DNA of 64,000 bases from the NCBI GenBank assembly GCA_946403545.1, contig CAMJAG010000002.1, positions 9,456 through 73,455 of the forward strand. Reading direction: 5' to 3'. How positions within the stretch are numbered: the stretch's first letter is position 1; each line of letters begins with the position of its first letter. Both the position numbers and the translations under genes were made by a program. This document shows, in pieces, positions 16,139 to 26,493 of the stretch. Below the pieces are notes generated by a model. That model saw nothing but the letters and a program-made list of their open reading frames with translations, was not told the DNA's origin and made no database searches. Origin of the DNA: an uncultured Caryophanales bacterium (GTDB taxonomy: Bacteria; Bacillota_I; Bacilli_A; RFN20; CAG-826).

Positions 16139-17620
16139 TTACTTAGTTCTAATGCGTTCTTCAGTTTGACCGTCGAATACGAAGATCTTTTGTGGTTTTA
16201 TGCCAACTTTAGCTTCGCCAATGTTGACTTTGATAAGGGAATCGATAATAACTTTTGCTTCAGCACCAACTAAATTAGGGTTTGTGCAAACAAGAGATAA
16301 ATCTCTACCCATTGTAACGATTTGATTGACATTGAGTGTTAAAACTCTGTCTTTTGCAGGAACATCTTCACCACATAAGAAACCTTCAGGTCTAATTGCA
16401 GCGAAAACTTTATATCCATCTTCGTAGTTAGCGAATGCTGGATCTGCAAAAATCTTTTCATTTCCGATATATAATGCACCCTTCTTGAGAGTAGCGGAGA
16501 ATACATTGATTGGAGGTGTACCTAAGAATTTAGCAACGAATAAGTTTGCAGGATCGTTATAAACGTCTTGTGGATTACCACGTTGCATTTGAACACCGAG
16601 TTTCATAACGACGATATCGTCACAGATTGACATAGCTTCTTCTTGGTCGTGAGTAACGAAAATCGTTGTAATTCCTGTTTCTTTTTGGATTCTTCTAATT
16701 TCTTCACGTGTTTGTAAACGCAAACGAGCATCCAAGTTAGAAAGAGGTTCGTCGAGTAATAAAACTCTTGGTTTCTTAACCAAAGCACGAGCGATAGCGA
16801 CACGTTGTTGTTGGCCACCGGACAATTCGCTTGGTTTTCTTAATAAATATTCATCAATTTGAACTAAACGAGATGTTTCTTGGACTAAAGCGTCGATTTC
16901 ATCTTTGTTGAGTTTGCGTTTGACAGGAATAGTATTTCCTTCAGCATTATGAATATAGAATTTTTCATCAACGCTGAAACCTTTCTTTTCTAAACCTGCG
17001 ATGATAGCTTCATTTTCAGCAGTTAAATCTCTAACAGCGAGATCTCTTGCTTCATGTAATGTAGTTTCATCGTCGACATATTTGTATAAAATCTTAAAGA
17101 TTTTTTCAGCAATTGAAGTAACGATATGATATTTGAAGACTAACTTTCTAGCAGTCATGTCTTTAGAATATTTGTCTTTGAATGAGCTTGTACGAATAAT
17201 ATGTGTAATATCGTCTAAGTCATTTTCAAGTAAATTGATTACTAAAGTATTGTCTTCAACTTTCTTTGCTTTTTTATTTGTGACAACGTTTAAGTTTGTT
17301 AATGGGAACTTAACGTTATCGTAAACAGTCATATGAGGATATAAAGCATAGTTTTGGAAAACTAAACCGATTTCTCTCTTTTCTGGAGTTAAATGTGTAA
17401 CGTCATCATCACCGAACCAGATTTCACCATCAGTAGGTGCTTTTAATCCAGCAATCATGTAAAGAGTGGTTGACTTACCACAACCAGAAGGACCTAAAAG
17501 ACCAATAAGCTTTCCACTTTCAATATCCAAGTTTAAATCGGAAACCGCAGTAGAATCAGGAATATTCTTCTTTGGATTTCCAGGGAAAACCTTAGTCAAA
17601 TTTTTTAATTTGATTTCCAT
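16139..17620 (-). CDS. ABC transporter ATP-binding protein (UgpC/MsmK type) with ~125-residue insertion
   Basis: A 493-residue ATPase of the MalK/UgpC/MsmK group, about 125 residues longer than usual. Walker A is GPSGCGKST (43-51), the Q-loop Gln is 89, the signature LSGGQ is 266-270, Walker B RVLLLDEP is 285-292, and the switch His is in FVTHDQ. The C-terminal regulatory OB region follows from about 360. Q-loop and signature are normally about 50 residues apart; here they are 177 apart. The extra segment (roughly 110-240, charged and helical, containing [18 protein letters not shown]) falls in the helical subdomain that contacts the permeases. All catalytic motifs are intact, so it should be active. 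It is the first gene of the operon. Confidence 0.9.
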   Translation of the reverse strand: MEIKLKNLTKVFPGNPKKNIPDSTAVSDLNLDIESGKLIGLLGPSGCGKSTTLYMIAGLKAPTDGEIWFGDDDVTHLTPEKREIGLVFQNYALYPHMTVYDNVKFPLTNLNVVTNKKAKKVEDNTLVINLLENDLDDITHIIRTSSFKDKYSKDMTARKLVFKYHIVTSIAEKIFKILYKYVDDETTLHEARDLAVRDLTAENEAIIAGLEKKGFSVDEKFYIHNAEGNTIPVKRKLNKDEIDALVQETSRLVQIDEYLLRKPSELSGGQQQRVAIARALVKKPRVLLLDEPLSNLDARLRLQTREEIRRIQKETGITTIFVTHDQEEAMSICDDIVVMKLGVQMQRGNPQDVYNDPANLFVAKFLGTPPINVFSATLKKGALYIGNEKIFADPAFANYEDGYKVFAAIRPEGFLCGEDVPAKDRVLTLNVNQIVTMGRDLSLVCTNPNLVGAEAKVIIDSLIKVNIGEAKVGIKPQKIFVFDGQTEERIRTK

Positions 17621-17640
17621 ATGTTTGCCTCCGCAAAATT

Positions 17641-17668
17641 ATTATAAATTACCAGAAGTCTTTTTCAT
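17641..17668 (-). promoter_or_regulatory. Possible promoter in front of the ABC operon
   Basis: A perfect TATAAT on the minus strand (17641-17646) lies 20 bases before the ATPase ATG. The best -35 candidate (ATGAAA, 17663-17668, spacing 16) is poor. No strong terminator is seen after the RDD gene, so read-through from 22.1 kb is equally possible. Confidence 0.4.
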
Positions 17669-17686
17669 AGAAAAATATATAATATT

Positions 17687-18655
17687 TTATTTAATAATGA
17701 AATCTTTATTTTCTATGCTAACCTTTTCAAGATTGCTCTTACTAAATTGTCTTTCACCTTCGTCCAAATAAATATGTTGGTTAGAAGTATCTACAAAGTA
17801 ATCATTGAAAATGTAATTAGTTAATGATTGGTTTGTTTTAGTTAAAAACATCATTCCAATTGAGATAAAACTTGGAATTAAAAATGCCACGACATTGAGA
17901 TAAACAAACACTAATAAATTGAATAAAGTTCTTAGAATGAATGTGAGTTTTTTAGGAGTTAGAGCATGGATATCTAGCAAACCAATTTTGCTTAATTTCA
18001 TGCCGATAGTTGATCTTCCTCTCTTAAAGAGAGTTAGTGGCAATAAGAGGTAATATATAAGGTAGAAAAATGTTGCAGAAGAGATGATTTCCACCATTAC
18101 TTTCCAGAAGTCAAAGCGGGTTAAATCAAAATACTTAGAATTGTAAAATAAATAACCTAAAGAATGATCATCGATTTCTGTCTTATAAAAATCTAAAAGA
18201 TAAGCTGGTTGGACTTCATTCTCCACTACTTGGCCTTCTTTTTCTATGAAAAGATGTACTCCTTCTGTTGTTGCTTTAAGCTTTCTTTCAGAATATTCAG
18301 TTAGGTGTTTTGTGTCCGTAAAGAAATCTGGATTAGCGTAAAATTCATCGATACAAGTGACTAAGAACTCCTTCTTTTCTTGAATTGATGTGAACTCGTT
18401 TGAATCATCTATATATTTAGTTACAACTTTGTTGTCCTTATATAATTTTGATTCATTTCGAAGTGTTATTAACTGATTCTCTTTTGACTTGTACCAGCCT
18501 GAATTATTTACAATTGAGTTAATAACTGTGAAGAAAATAAGAGAAGTTAAAAGCCAAATAGATATGTCAAAAAAGTGCGACAAAACGCGTTTAGATAAAG
18601 GAGCTTTATCATAGACTACTTCTATCTTTTTTGATTCGTTATTCTGGCTTTCCAT
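17687..18655 (-). CDS. RDD-family membrane protein with large external loop (second of pair)
   Basis: A 322-residue protein. It opens with KRVLSHFFDISIWLLTSLIF, the RDD-type first helix, and later has RGRSTIGMKLSKIGLLD followed by paired helices ending near residue 270. About 150 residues rich in charged amino acids (roughly 50-200) separate helix 1 from helix 2 and should lie outside the membrane. Ordinary RDD proteins have only a short loop there. Its start overlaps the first RDD gene by 17 bases. Function unknown; RDD proteins are variously linked to transport and ion homeostasis. Confidence 0.75.
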   Translation of the reverse strand: MESQNNESKKIEVVYDKAPLSKRVLSHFFDISIWLLTSLIFFTVINSIVNNSGWYKSKENQLITLRNESKLYKDNKVVTKYIDDSNEFTSIQEKKEFLVTCIDEFYANPDFFTDTKHLTEYSERKLKATTEGVHLFIEKEGQVVENEVQPAYLLDFYKTEIDDHSLGYLFYNSKYFDLTRFDFWKVMVEIISSATFFYLIYYLLLPLTLFKRGRSTIGMKLSKIGLLDIHALTPKKLTFILRTLFNLLVFVYLNVVAFLIPSFISIGMMFLTKTNQSLTNYIFNDYFVDTSNQHIYLDEGERQFSKSNLEKVSIENKDFIIK

Positions 18656-19967
18656 CTTCTTTAGGTGTTTCGTTATTTAATAATCTTTCGCCATCCACTA
18701 CTGCGGTTTCAAAGTCTCTTGTATCTTTAACAACCATATTTGAAATTAAGAGTGCTAGCGTTTGATTTTTCTTAGTAATAATTAAAATTATTATACTTGC
18801 AACAAGTAGGACTAATGAGAATATTTCAAATGTAAAGAAATTCAGTGGTCCCACTAGTGGCAGATTTAAAACTCCAATATATCCTGTGAAGAACAATGCT
18901 ATAGCCATACTTGCCAAATAGACAAAGTAATTCACCACATGATAAAGAATAATATTAACAGGCTTAGGTGTCATTTCATCATTTCTTGCTAAAGCAAGAT
19001 TCAATGTCTTTTGACATAAAGTAATGTATGATCCAGACATTGCTCTACCGATGAATAATACAGCGATATAGCCTACTGTATAAGCGATAATATATGCGAC
19101 AAAACCAACCATCGCTAAAGCGTGATATGCAGAATAGAATTCTTTTTCAAATCCCTTATAAGTAACAGAATACTTTTCAACTTCATCAATACCCGTTTGA
19201 ATACCATTCTTGTAGCAAGTTACAAGGTCAGTATACAAAGTATTAGCAGTCTCATTAGTAGCATCAGAATAAACAAGTTTATTTATAAGCGCTTGTGTGT
19301 TTTCTTTGTTTAAAACAGCGTAAATAGGGAGAGTATCCTTATAAGTTTGATATTCCTCTACATCTTCTTTAACAAAGTTATCTTTGAATCCTTCTTTAGA
19401 AGTATATCCAAATTTATTTTCATATGTACCTATAACTATGTTTTTAATATTTTCAGGGTTTTTTTCGATAGGTTTAATATCACGCCCATATGTAAAATCA
19501 TTCAAGTTTTCTAAGTGATAAACAGCCCAGAAATATACGACATTATTTAATGAATGTTTATCGTATTCATTTATGAATGTTTCTTCTACACTAACTTTGT
19601 GAGTTGTATCATAAGTAGAATCTTCTTTTTCTACTGGATACGCTATGTCATAGACATATGCACTAGTTTTAACTAAAGAAACAACATAGTTTTTAGCATC
19701 CACCGCTACTTCTCTAGTCATTTGAGTTTCAGTATCATAATGCATTAAGTGAGTTCTATTAATAAACTTCTTTGCATCTACTGTAACTGTGTTATACTTT
19801 TCAACGTTTTGAGTGGATACAGGTAATTTAGAACCACCTAAAAGAGTTAAATAGAATATTAATAAAGAGGATATAAAAACCAGACCAAAATCTAAAGCCA
19901 TTGAAATAAAGACTCTAGTTTTCTTAGCAATTACATTGTTTTTATATTTACTTACTGTCTCAATCAT
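18639..19967 (-). CDS. RDD-family membrane protein with large external loop (first of pair)
   Basis: A 442-residue protein with the RDD first helix (FISMALDFGLVFISSLLIFY). A long extracytoplasmic segment of about 240 residues follows. Then comes an RDD-like helix cluster with SGSYITLCQKTLNLALARND and three more hydrophobic stretches. It is translationally coupled to the 5'-nucleotidase gene: the ATG overlaps that gene's TAA in TAATG. Weak similarity of layout to the following gene suggests an old duplication. No enzymatic motif is seen; it may form a surface complex with its neighbour. Confidence 0.7.
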   Translation of the reverse strand: MIETVSKYKNNVIAKKTRVFISMALDFGLVFISSLLIFYLTLLGGSKLPVSTQNVEKYNTVTVDAKKFINRTHLMHYDTETQMTREVAVDAKNYVVSLVKTSAYVYDIAYPVEKEDSTYDTTHKVSVEETFINEYDKHSLNNVVYFWAVYHLENLNDFTYGRDIKPIEKNPENIKNIVIGTYENKFGYTSKEGFKDNFVKEDVEEYQTYKDTLPIYAVLNKENTQALINKLVYSDATNETANTLYTDLVTCYKNGIQTGIDEVEKYSVTYKGFEKEFYSAYHALAMVGFVAYIIAYTVGYIAVLFIGRAMSGSYITLCQKTLNLALARNDEMTPKPVNIILYHVVNYFVYLASMAIALFFTGYIGVLNLPLVGPLNFFTFEIFSLVLLVASIIILIITKKNQTLALLISNMVVKDTRDFETAVVDGERLLNNETPKEDGKPE

Positions 19968-22108
19968 TAGATATCAATTGCCTCGTTACTTTGTAAAAAT
20001 CTAATTAACGCTAATTTAGCGGTGTAATCATCGTATTGTATATAAGATGTGTATTGACTAGAGTTGCTAGTCTTACCAGCGATATATGAAATTGTAACAC
20101 AATTTGTGTATCCATCAGTATATATAGGTTCACATAACTCCCAAGAAGGGTTACTTGAACTTCTAATCCTGCTTACATTTCGAGAATTACATTTCTCTAG
20201 ACATAATGGATTATCAAACGGAGTAGTTTTAATCAAATCTCGATAAGTAAAATCACCTTGAGGAATATAATCCACTCTTACTCCACCAGTATTATGAGAT
20301 GCAATATAAACTGTTTTATTATCAAACAAATCAGGATTGTCATTAACAAACCATACCATCGCTTGGCAAATTACTAAAGTAAATTGATTTTTGCTATAAC
20401 CTTGATCAAATGTTCTTAACACTGAATCTGGGTCTGCAAGGAATTCATCTTTATATTTTTCTACTAAATCAGTGATTTCTTTATCTTCAGTTCTGCAATT
20501 GTTAACTGCATTAAGAACTTCTACTGTTCCAGTAGCACTATAGGAAATACCATCTTCACTTGTTAATTCAAATGTCATATGACCAATATTTTCACCATTA
20601 CAACCAGTTTCCATATATGGAACTTCATTGCAATATCCTTGCTTTTTGTAGTGGTCATGCGCAAACATCATGCCATCAACATATCTAGCACCAGTTTGTG
20701 TATCAATTTGAGTTAAATCATAGTAGCTTGTGCCATATCCATCATCACCATTATTAAGCCCTTCATCATGACCAACAGAAAGAATTAGATCACAGTTATA
20801 GGACAATCTAAGGGTTCTAGAATACTCTTTAATATAATTAAATGGTGAAGGGAAATAAAAATCACTACCATATTGAGCATCAATACTACTACCCATATCC
20901 GCTCTTGCATAACCAACAATACCAATTTTAAGACCATCTCTTTCAATAACGGTAAATGGTTCTAACCAATCAGGACGAGTAGTTTTATCGTTAGCGTAGA
21001 ATGTATTACAAGAAAGTAATGGGAAATCCATCATTTCTTGGTTAGATATAATCTTGTCTTCACCCCAGTCAAATTCATGGTTACCTAATGTCATTGCATC
21101 AAAACCAATGATGTTCATAGCATCTACCATAATATGGCCACGTGTATCATTACTTTCAACCCCACCTTGGAACATATCTCCACCAGAAAGAATGATAGCA
21201 TTTTCATCTTCATCTGCTTTCTTATCTTTAAGATAAGATGAGATATAAGCCATACCAGCTTCACCATCATCAGTGTTTCTAATAAATGATCCATGTGTGT
21301 CGTTTACATAGTAAACATTAATTGTTTTATCATTTCCGGTTTGTCCACCAGAATTCTTTTCAACTTTAATGTCAAAACTAATTGAAGCGTAACCCTCTAC
21401 TCTAACTTCAACAGGAATTGTTCCTGAATACTTTAAAATATCACCATCTTTAATTGAAAGAGTGTACGCTAAATCAGTTTTGCCTTTATTATCTCCTACT
21501 GAAAGACCAGTAGAATCAAATGCATCTCCTACTTTATAAGTGGTTTTATTAGGAAGATGATTAATGACTAATTCAAGATCCTTTTCTACCACTACTTTAA
21601 ATGATGTAGCGGAATATCCTTCTTTTGTAACATTAATTGTCTTTTCACCAATAGAAGTAAATGCATCGCCAACTCTGTAAGAGAGATTATAATCTTTAAC
21701 TTCTTCTCCACCATCACTAGTGATGATTAGTCCATCAACAGTGAAGTATTCGCCTAATTTATATGTTGTTTTGTTAGGCATTTGTGCTACTTTGAGCACT
21801 GGCATCTTTTTAATTTCAATCTTAAAAGAAGCAGGTTTATAGTCTTCTTTCGTAAGTTCAACTTTTCTAATTCCTTCTTTTTTAAGAATTGTGCCTCTAG
21901 AAATAGAACAATCATAGTCTTCTACTTCCACACCATCTTTATCTACAACCACTAAACCATCAGTGGAAAACATTTCGTTTACGTTATATACGACTTTATC
22001 TGGTTGTTTGTTAATAATTAAAGTATTCGAAAAACGAGTGTTATTACATCCAGATAAAGGAAGTAATATTGAGATTATTAAACATTTAAAAAATTGTTTA
22101 ATCTTCAT
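19967..22108 (-). CDS. 5'-nucleotidase/metallophosphatase lipoprotein with three Ig-like repeats
   Basis: A 713-residue lipoprotein (signal ending LPLSGC). Three tandem Ig-like repeats of about 75 residues (30-250) each carry a Y(N/K)xxExFxxDGL-type motif. The calcineurin-like metallophosphatase domain follows, with NDTHG (D270, H272), GGDMFQGG (D311), GNHEFDWG (N343, H344), GHDEG (H447) and AHDH (H484, H486). The last motif has Ala where GHxH is usual. A 5'-nucleotidase C-terminal domain (about 560-700, HNTGGVRVDY...TPFDN) binds the nucleoside. It should hydrolyse nucleotides on the cell surface. It leads the gene run toward the ABC/nuclease genes. Confidence 0.88.
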   Translation of the reverse strand: MKIKQFFKCLIISILLPLSGCNNTRFSNTLIINKQPDKVVYNVNEMFSTDGLVVVDKDGVEVEDYDCSISRGTILKKEGIRKVELTKEDYKPASFKIEIKKMPVLKVAQMPNKTTYKLGEYFTVDGLIITSDGGEEVKDYNLSYRVGDAFTSIGEKTINVTKEGYSATSFKVVVEKDLELVINHLPNKTTYKVGDAFDSTGLSVGDNKGKTDLAYTLSIKDGDILKYSGTIPVEVRVEGYASISFDIKVEKNSGGQTGNDKTINVYYVNDTHGSFIRNTDDGEAGMAYISSYLKDKKADEDENAIILSGGDMFQGGVESNDTRGHIMVDAMNIIGFDAMTLGNHEFDWGEDKIISNQEMMDFPLLSCNTFYANDKTTRPDWLEPFTVIERDGLKIGIVGYARADMGSSIDAQYGSDFYFPSPFNYIKEYSRTLRLSYNCDLILSVGHDEGLNNGDDGYGTSYYDLTQIDTQTGARYVDGMMFAHDHYKKQGYCNEVPYMETGCNGENIGHMTFELTSEDGISYSATGTVEVLNAVNNCRTEDKEITDLVEKYKDEFLADPDSVLRTFDQGYSKNQFTLVICQAMVWFVNDNPDLFDNKTVYIASHNTGGVRVDYIPQGDFTYRDLIKTTPFDNPLCLEKCNSRNVSRIRSSSNPSWELCEPIYTDGYTNCVTISYIAGKTSNSSQYTSYIQYDDYTAKLALIRFLQSNEAIDI

Positions 22109-22117
22109 AGTAAAAGT

Positions 22118-22123
22118 ATTTTA
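22118..22123 (-). promoter_or_regulatory. Candidate -10 box of 5'-nucleotidase gene, near the ATG
   Basis: TAAAAT on the minus strand ends nine bases before the ATG and no Shine-Dalgarno site is present. The tuf terminator lies just upstream, so a promoter is required in this short gap. The -35 position (TTTATT) is weak, so this is tentative. Confidence 0.35.
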
Positions 22124-22144
22124 CAAGAAAAGAATAAAAAAATA

Positions 22145-22170
22145 AAGGACTACGCTTTCGAGTAGTCCTT
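22145..22170 (-). terminator. Rho-independent terminator of tuf
   Basis: The arms AAGGACTAC and GTAGTCCTT with an 8-base loop are followed by TATTTTTTT on the minus strand. Confidence 0.93.
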
Positions 22171-22197
22171 ATATTTTGAATTAATCTCTTAACAAAA

Positions 22198-23382
22198 TTA
22201 TTTGAGAATTTCGTTAACTGTACCAGCACCAACTGTACGGCCACCTTCACGGATGGAGAATTTTGTACCTTTTTCCATAGCGATTGGGTGAATGAGTTCA
22301 ACTGTTAATTCAACGTTATCACCAGGCATAACCATGTCAACACCTGCAGGAAGTGTAATGACACCAGTGACGTCTGTTGTACGGAAGTAGAATTGTGGTC
22401 TGTAGTTGCTTAAGAAAGCTGTATGACGGCCACCTTCTGCTGCTGTTAAAACGTAAACTGAACCTTTGAAGAGTTTGTGTGGAGTAACTGTTCCAGGTTT
22501 TGCTAAGACTTGACCACGTTGGACTTGGTCACGGTTGATACCTCTTAAGAGGACACCAACGTTGTCACCAGATGTGACGTAATCACATGTCTTACGGAAT
22601 GATTCAAGACCTGTAATAACAGATGTTTGAGTATCACGGATACCAACGATTTCGACGTTGTCACCTAATTTAGCTGTACCACGTTCGACACGGCCTGTAA
22701 CGACTGTACCACGACCAGAAATTGTCATAACGTCTTCGATAGCTAATAAGAATGGTTTGTCTGTTTCTCTAGCTGGAGCTGGGATGTAAGAATCACATGC
22801 ATCCATGAGTTCGAGAATGTGTTGTTGTTCAGCTGGGTCACCATCAAGAGCTTTTCTTGCGGAACCACGGATAACTGGGACTTCGTCACCAGGGAAACCA
22901 TAGCTGTTTAATAAGTCACGAACATCCATTTCGACTAAGTCTAATAATTCTGGATCATCGACTAAGTCTGTTTTGTTGATAAAGACAACAATGTATGGAA
23001 CACCAACTTGACGAGCAAGAAGGATGTGTTCACGTGTTTGTGGCATAACGCCGTCTGTACCTGCAACAACGAGGATAGCACCATCCATTTGTGCAGCACC
23101 AGTAATCATGTTCTTAACATAGTCAGCGTGGCCTGGGCAGTCAACGTGAGCATAGTGTCTTTTAGCAGTTTGATATTCAATGTGTGCAGTATTAATTGTA
23201 ATACCACGAGCTTTTTCTTCAGGTGCTGAGTCGATTTGGTCATAAGCTGTAGCGACTGCGCCACCTTGTTTAGCTAAGACAGATGTAATAGCAGCAGTTA
23301 ATGTTGTTTTACCGTGGTCGACGTGACCGATTGTACCAATATTAACGTGTTCTTTGGATCTGTCAAATTGTTGTTTTGCCAT
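22198..23382 (-). CDS. tuf: Elongation factor Tu
   Basis: A 394-residue EF-Tu, normal length. It delivers aminoacyl-tRNA to the ribosome. G-domain motifs are GHVDHGKTT (residues 18-26), DCPGHADY and NKTD. Domains 2 and 3 are complete, ending in the conserved [10 protein letters not shown] segment. Although it follows fusA in the classical str order, it has its own promoter and terminator. High-expression codon choice is visible in the repeated use of a few codons. Confidence 0.99.
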   Translation of the reverse strand: MAKQQFDRSKEHVNIGTIGHVDHGKTTLTAAITSVLAKQGGAVATAYDQIDSAPEEKARGITINTAHIEYQTAKRHYAHVDCPGHADYVKNMITGAAQMDGAILVVAGTDGVMPQTREHILLARQVGVPYIVVFINKTDLVDDPELLDLVEMDVRDLLNSYGFPGDEVPVIRGSARKALDGDPAEQQHILELMDACDSYIPAPARETDKPFLLAIEDVMTISGRGTVVTGRVERGTAKLGDNVEIVGIRDTQTSVITGLESFRKTCDYVTSGDNVGVLLRGINRDQVQRGQVLAKPGTVTPHKLFKGSVYVLTAAEGGRHTAFLSNYRPQFYFRTTDVTGVITLPAGVDMVMPGDNVELTVELIHPIAMEKGTKFSIREGGRTVGAGTVNEILK

Positions 23383-23432
23383 ATAATTGAAATCTCCTTT
23401 CGATCGTATAATGCAAACTTTGCAACGAAATC

Positions 23433-23461
23433 ATAATATAGCATTTAATTTTAATGTGCAA
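23433..23461 (-). promoter_or_regulatory. tuf promoter
   Basis: TTGCAC (23456-23461) and TATTAT (23433-23438) on the minus strand are 17 bases apart. They lie about 50 bases before the ATG, in the fusA-tuf gap. Confidence 0.7.
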
Positions 23462-23487
23462 CACCTATTTCATAGGTATTACTTCGA

Positions 23488-25569
23488 TTATTTGCCGGTG
23501 TTAACTCCAGCTTTCTTAAGAATTTCATCTTGAATGAATCTTGGTGTTTCGCCATATCTATCGAATTGCATGACGTAGTTACCACGACCTTGAGTCATAC
23601 TTCTTAAGTCAGTAACATAGCCGAACATTTCACTAAGTGGAACTTCAGCTTCAATAATTTTTGCATTAGCTCTTTGAGATTCGCCTGTAACTTGACCTCT
23701 TCTACGAGCGATATCACCAACGACATCACCATAGTATTGATCAGGAACTGTAACTTCAATTTTCATGATTGGTTCAAGAATAACTGGTTTACATTTCTTA
23801 GCAGCTTCTTTTAAAGCCATGCTTGCTGCGATCTTGTATGCAGCTTCAGAGGAGTCAACATCGTGATAGCTACCATCGAATAATGTAGCTTTCACATCCA
23901 CTACTGGGAATCCAGCAATCATACCTCTGCCTAATGCATCGACTAAGCCATCTTGAGTTGGTTTAATGTATTCTCTTGGAACACTACCACCGACGACAGC
24001 GTCGACGAATTCGAATCCCTTGCCTTCGTTTGGTTCGAATTTGATCCAAACGTGACCGTATTGACCACGACCACCGGATTGTTTGATGTACTTACCTTCG
24101 CAGTCGCCTGCTTCTTTAATTGTTTCTCTGTATTCGACTTGTGGAGCACCAACGTTAACTTGAACGTTAAATTCTCTTCTCATACGGTCAACAATAATGT
24201 CGAGGTGGAGTTCACCAACACCAGCGATAAGTGTTTGGCCTGTTTCAGCGTTTGTTCTAACGCGGAATGTAGGGTCTTCTTCTGCTAACTTTTGAAGAGC
24301 AATATTCATCTTTTCTTGGTCAGCTTTTGTTTTAGGTTCAACTGCTTCTTCAATAACAGGAGCAGGGAATTCCATTTTTTCAAGAACGACTTCATTCTTT
24401 TCATCACATAATGTATCGCCTGTGATAGTTTGTTTTAAACCAACGACAGCACCGATATCACCAGCGTGTAATTCTTCAACTTCTTGACGGTGGTTAGAGT
24501 GCATTAAGACAACACGTCCAATTCTTTCTTTAACACCTTTTGTGGAGTTGATGACATAGGAGCCACTCTTTAATACACCAGAGTAAACTCTGACGTATGC
24601 TAATCTACCAATGAATGGGTCAGTAGCAATCTTGAATGCTAATGCTGCTAATGGAGCGGAGTCATCTGGTGTACAAGTGACATCGTTACCATTTTCATCA
24701 GTACCTTTAGCAGGTGGAATATCTAATGGACTTGGGAGGTAGTCAACGACACCATCAAGTAACATTTGGATATTCTTATTCTTGTAAGCGGAACCGCAGA
24801 AGACTGGGTGGAATTCACCAGTTAAAACTGCTTTACGAATACAAGCTTTTGTTTGTTCAATTGTTGGTTCTTGACCTTCAAGGACCATCATTAAGATTTC
24901 TTCATCGAAATTGGATAAAGCTTCGAATAATTTTTCTCTTAATTCTAAGACTTTAGCCTTGTATTCTTCTGGAATTTCGATTTCTTGTGGATCATCATGA
25001 ACATCACTTGTGTAAACATAAGCTTTTTGTTCAATGATATCGATACAACCTTTAAGTGTTGATTCAATGCCGATTGGGTATTGAACTGCAGCTGCATTAG
25101 CACCTAAACGTTCATGTAAAGAACGAACACACATTTCAAAGTCAGCACCGATAGCATCTAACTTGTTAACGAAGACAATTCTAGGGACACCGTATTTGCT
25201 ACCTTGTCTCCAAACTGTTTCTGTTTGTGGTTCGACACCGTTTTTACCATCAAGAACTGTAACAGCACCATCAAGAACACGTAATGAACGTTCAACTTCA
25301 ACTGTGAAGTCGACGTGTCCAGGAGTGTCGATGATGTTGATTCTATTACCTTTCCAGCATGCTGTTGTAGCAGCGGAAGTAATTGTAATACCTCTTTCTT
25401 GTTCTTGAGCCATCCAGTCCATAGTAGCGCTACCTTCGTGAGTTTCGCCAATCTTATGGATTTTTCCGGTGAAGTATAAGATACGTTCAGTAGTAGTTGT
25501 TTTACCAGCATCAATGTGAGCCATGATGCCGATATTTCGTGTATGAGCTAAGTCAAATTCACGTGCCAT
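23488..25569 (-). CDS. fusA: Elongation factor G
   Basis: A 693-residue EF-G, full length. It is the ribosomal translocase GTPase. It begins with [19 protein letters not shown], and has [20 protein letters not shown] and [10 protein letters not shown] in the G domain. The downstream GHVWIKFEP and [14 protein letters not shown] segments of domains IV-V are present. It is the third gene of the rpsL-rpsG-fusA operon, 18 bases after rpsG, with a Shine-Dalgarno site GGAGGGTT. Confidence 0.99.
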   Translation of the reverse strand: MAREFDLAHTRNIGIMAHIDAGKTTTTERILYFTGKIHKIGETHEGSATMDWMAQEQERGITITSAATTACWKGNRINIIDTPGHVDFTVEVERSLRVLDGAVTVLDGKNGVEPQTETVWRQGSKYGVPRIVFVNKLDAIGADFEMCVRSLHERLGANAAAVQYPIGIESTLKGCIDIIEQKAYVYTSDVHDDPQEIEIPEEYKAKVLELREKLFEALSNFDEEILMMVLEGQEPTIEQTKACIRKAVLTGEFHPVFCGSAYKNKNIQMLLDGVVDYLPSPLDIPPAKGTDENGNDVTCTPDDSAPLAALAFKIATDPFIGRLAYVRVYSGVLKSGSYVINSTKGVKERIGRVVLMHSNHRQEVEELHAGDIGAVVGLKQTITGDTLCDEKNEVVLEKMEFPAPVIEEAVEPKTKADQEKMNIALQKLAEEDPTFRVRTNAETGQTLIAGVGELHLDIIVDRMRREFNVQVNVGAPQVEYRETIKEAGDCEGKYIKQSGGRGQYGHVWIKFEPNEGKGFEFVDAVVGGSVPREYIKPTQDGLVDALGRGMIAGFPVVDVKATLFDGSYHDVDSSEAAYKIAASMALKEAAKKCKPVILEPIMKIEVTVPDQYYGDVVGDIARRRGQVTGESQRANAKIIEAEVPLSEMFGYVTDLRSMTQGRGNYVMQFDRYGETPRFIQDEILKKAGVNTGK

Positions 25570-25587
25570 TTCAACAACCCTCCTGAA

Positions 25588-26055
25588 TTACCAACGATAA
25601 TGTGCGTAAGCTTTGTTAGCTTCAGCCATCTTGTGAGTGTCTTCTCTCTTCTTGACAGAAGCACCTGTACCGTTAGCAGCATCGATAATTTCGTTTGTTA
25701 AACGATCTTCCATTGTTTTTTCATTTCTTAATCTTGAGTAGTTAACTAACCATCTAAGGCCAAGTGTAACTTTTCTTTCAGGAGAAACTTCTGTTGGAAC
25801 TTGGAAGTTTGCACCACCGATACGGCGCATTTTTAATTCAACTTCTGGCATGATGTTGTTTAATGCTGTTGCAAAAACATCCATTGCAGGTTTGCCAGTT
25901 TTTTCTTCGATCTTCTTGAATGCTGTATAAAGGATCTTTTGAGATGTACCTTTTTTACCATCAAGCATGATCTTATTAATTAAACGTGTAACCAATTTTG
26001 AATTATAAATTGGATCTGGTAACACGTCACGTTTTGTAGCATTTCCTTTACGCAT
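25588..26055 (-). CDS. rpsG: Ribosomal protein S7
   Basis: A 155-residue S7, the primary 16S rRNA 3'-domain binder. Typical features are [31 protein letters not shown] (here [12 protein letters not shown]) and the C-terminal [13 protein letters not shown]. It lies 18 bases downstream of rpsL in the str operon, with a good Shine-Dalgarno site (AAGGAGG). Confidence 0.99.
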   Translation of the reverse strand: MRKGNATKRDVLPDPIYNSKLVTRLINKIMLDGKKGTSQKILYTAFKKIEEKTGKPAMDVFATALNNIMPEVELKMRRIGGANFQVPTEVSPERKVTLGLRWLVNYSRLRNEKTMEDRLTNEIIDAANGTGASVKKREDTHKMAEANKAYAHYRW

Positions 26056-26073
26056 AGTTACTAATCCTCCTTA

Positions 26074-26493
26074 TTAATTGCTTGATTTTGGTTTCTTTGT
26101 TCCGTATAAAGAACGTCCTTGACGACGTGCTTCAATACCGGCACAGTCTAGTGTTCCACGTACGATATGATATCTAACACCAGGTAAGTCTTTAACACGG
26201 CCGCCACGAATGATGACAGTACTGTGTTCTTGTAAGTTGTGTCCTTCACCACCGATGTATGCAGTAACTTCATATCCATTAGATAATCTAACACGAGCGT
26301 ACTTTCTTAAAGCTGAGTTAGGTTTCTTAGGAGTCATAGTACCGACACGGGTGCAGACACCACGTTTTTGTGCAGCTGGTTGACTTGTCTCTTTTTTCTT
26401 TAAAGAGTTCCATCTTTGTCCAAGAGCAGGTGCTTTGGATTTCCAAGATTTATTTTGTCTACCTTGACGCACTAATTGGTTAATGGTTGGCAT
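26074..26493 (-). CDS. rpsL: Ribosomal protein S12
   Basis: A 139-residue S12, which secures decoding accuracy in the 30S A site. The start is the ATG at 26493 ([12 protein letters not shown]), eight bases after AAAGGAG. A GTG six codons upstream overlaps that site and is rejected. The conserved [11 protein letters not shown] and [10 protein letters not shown] loops are unmodified, so the usual streptomycin-resistance positions carry the sensitive-type Lys. It is the first gene of the rpsL-rpsG-fusA operon. Confidence 0.99.
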   Translation of the reverse strand: MPTINQLVRQGRQNKSWKSKAPALGQRWNSLKKKETSQPAAQKRGVCTRVGTMTPKKPNSALRKYARVRLSNGYEVTAYIGGEGHNLQEHSTVIIRGGRVKDLPGVRYHIVRGTLDCAGIEARRQGRSLYGTKKPKSSN

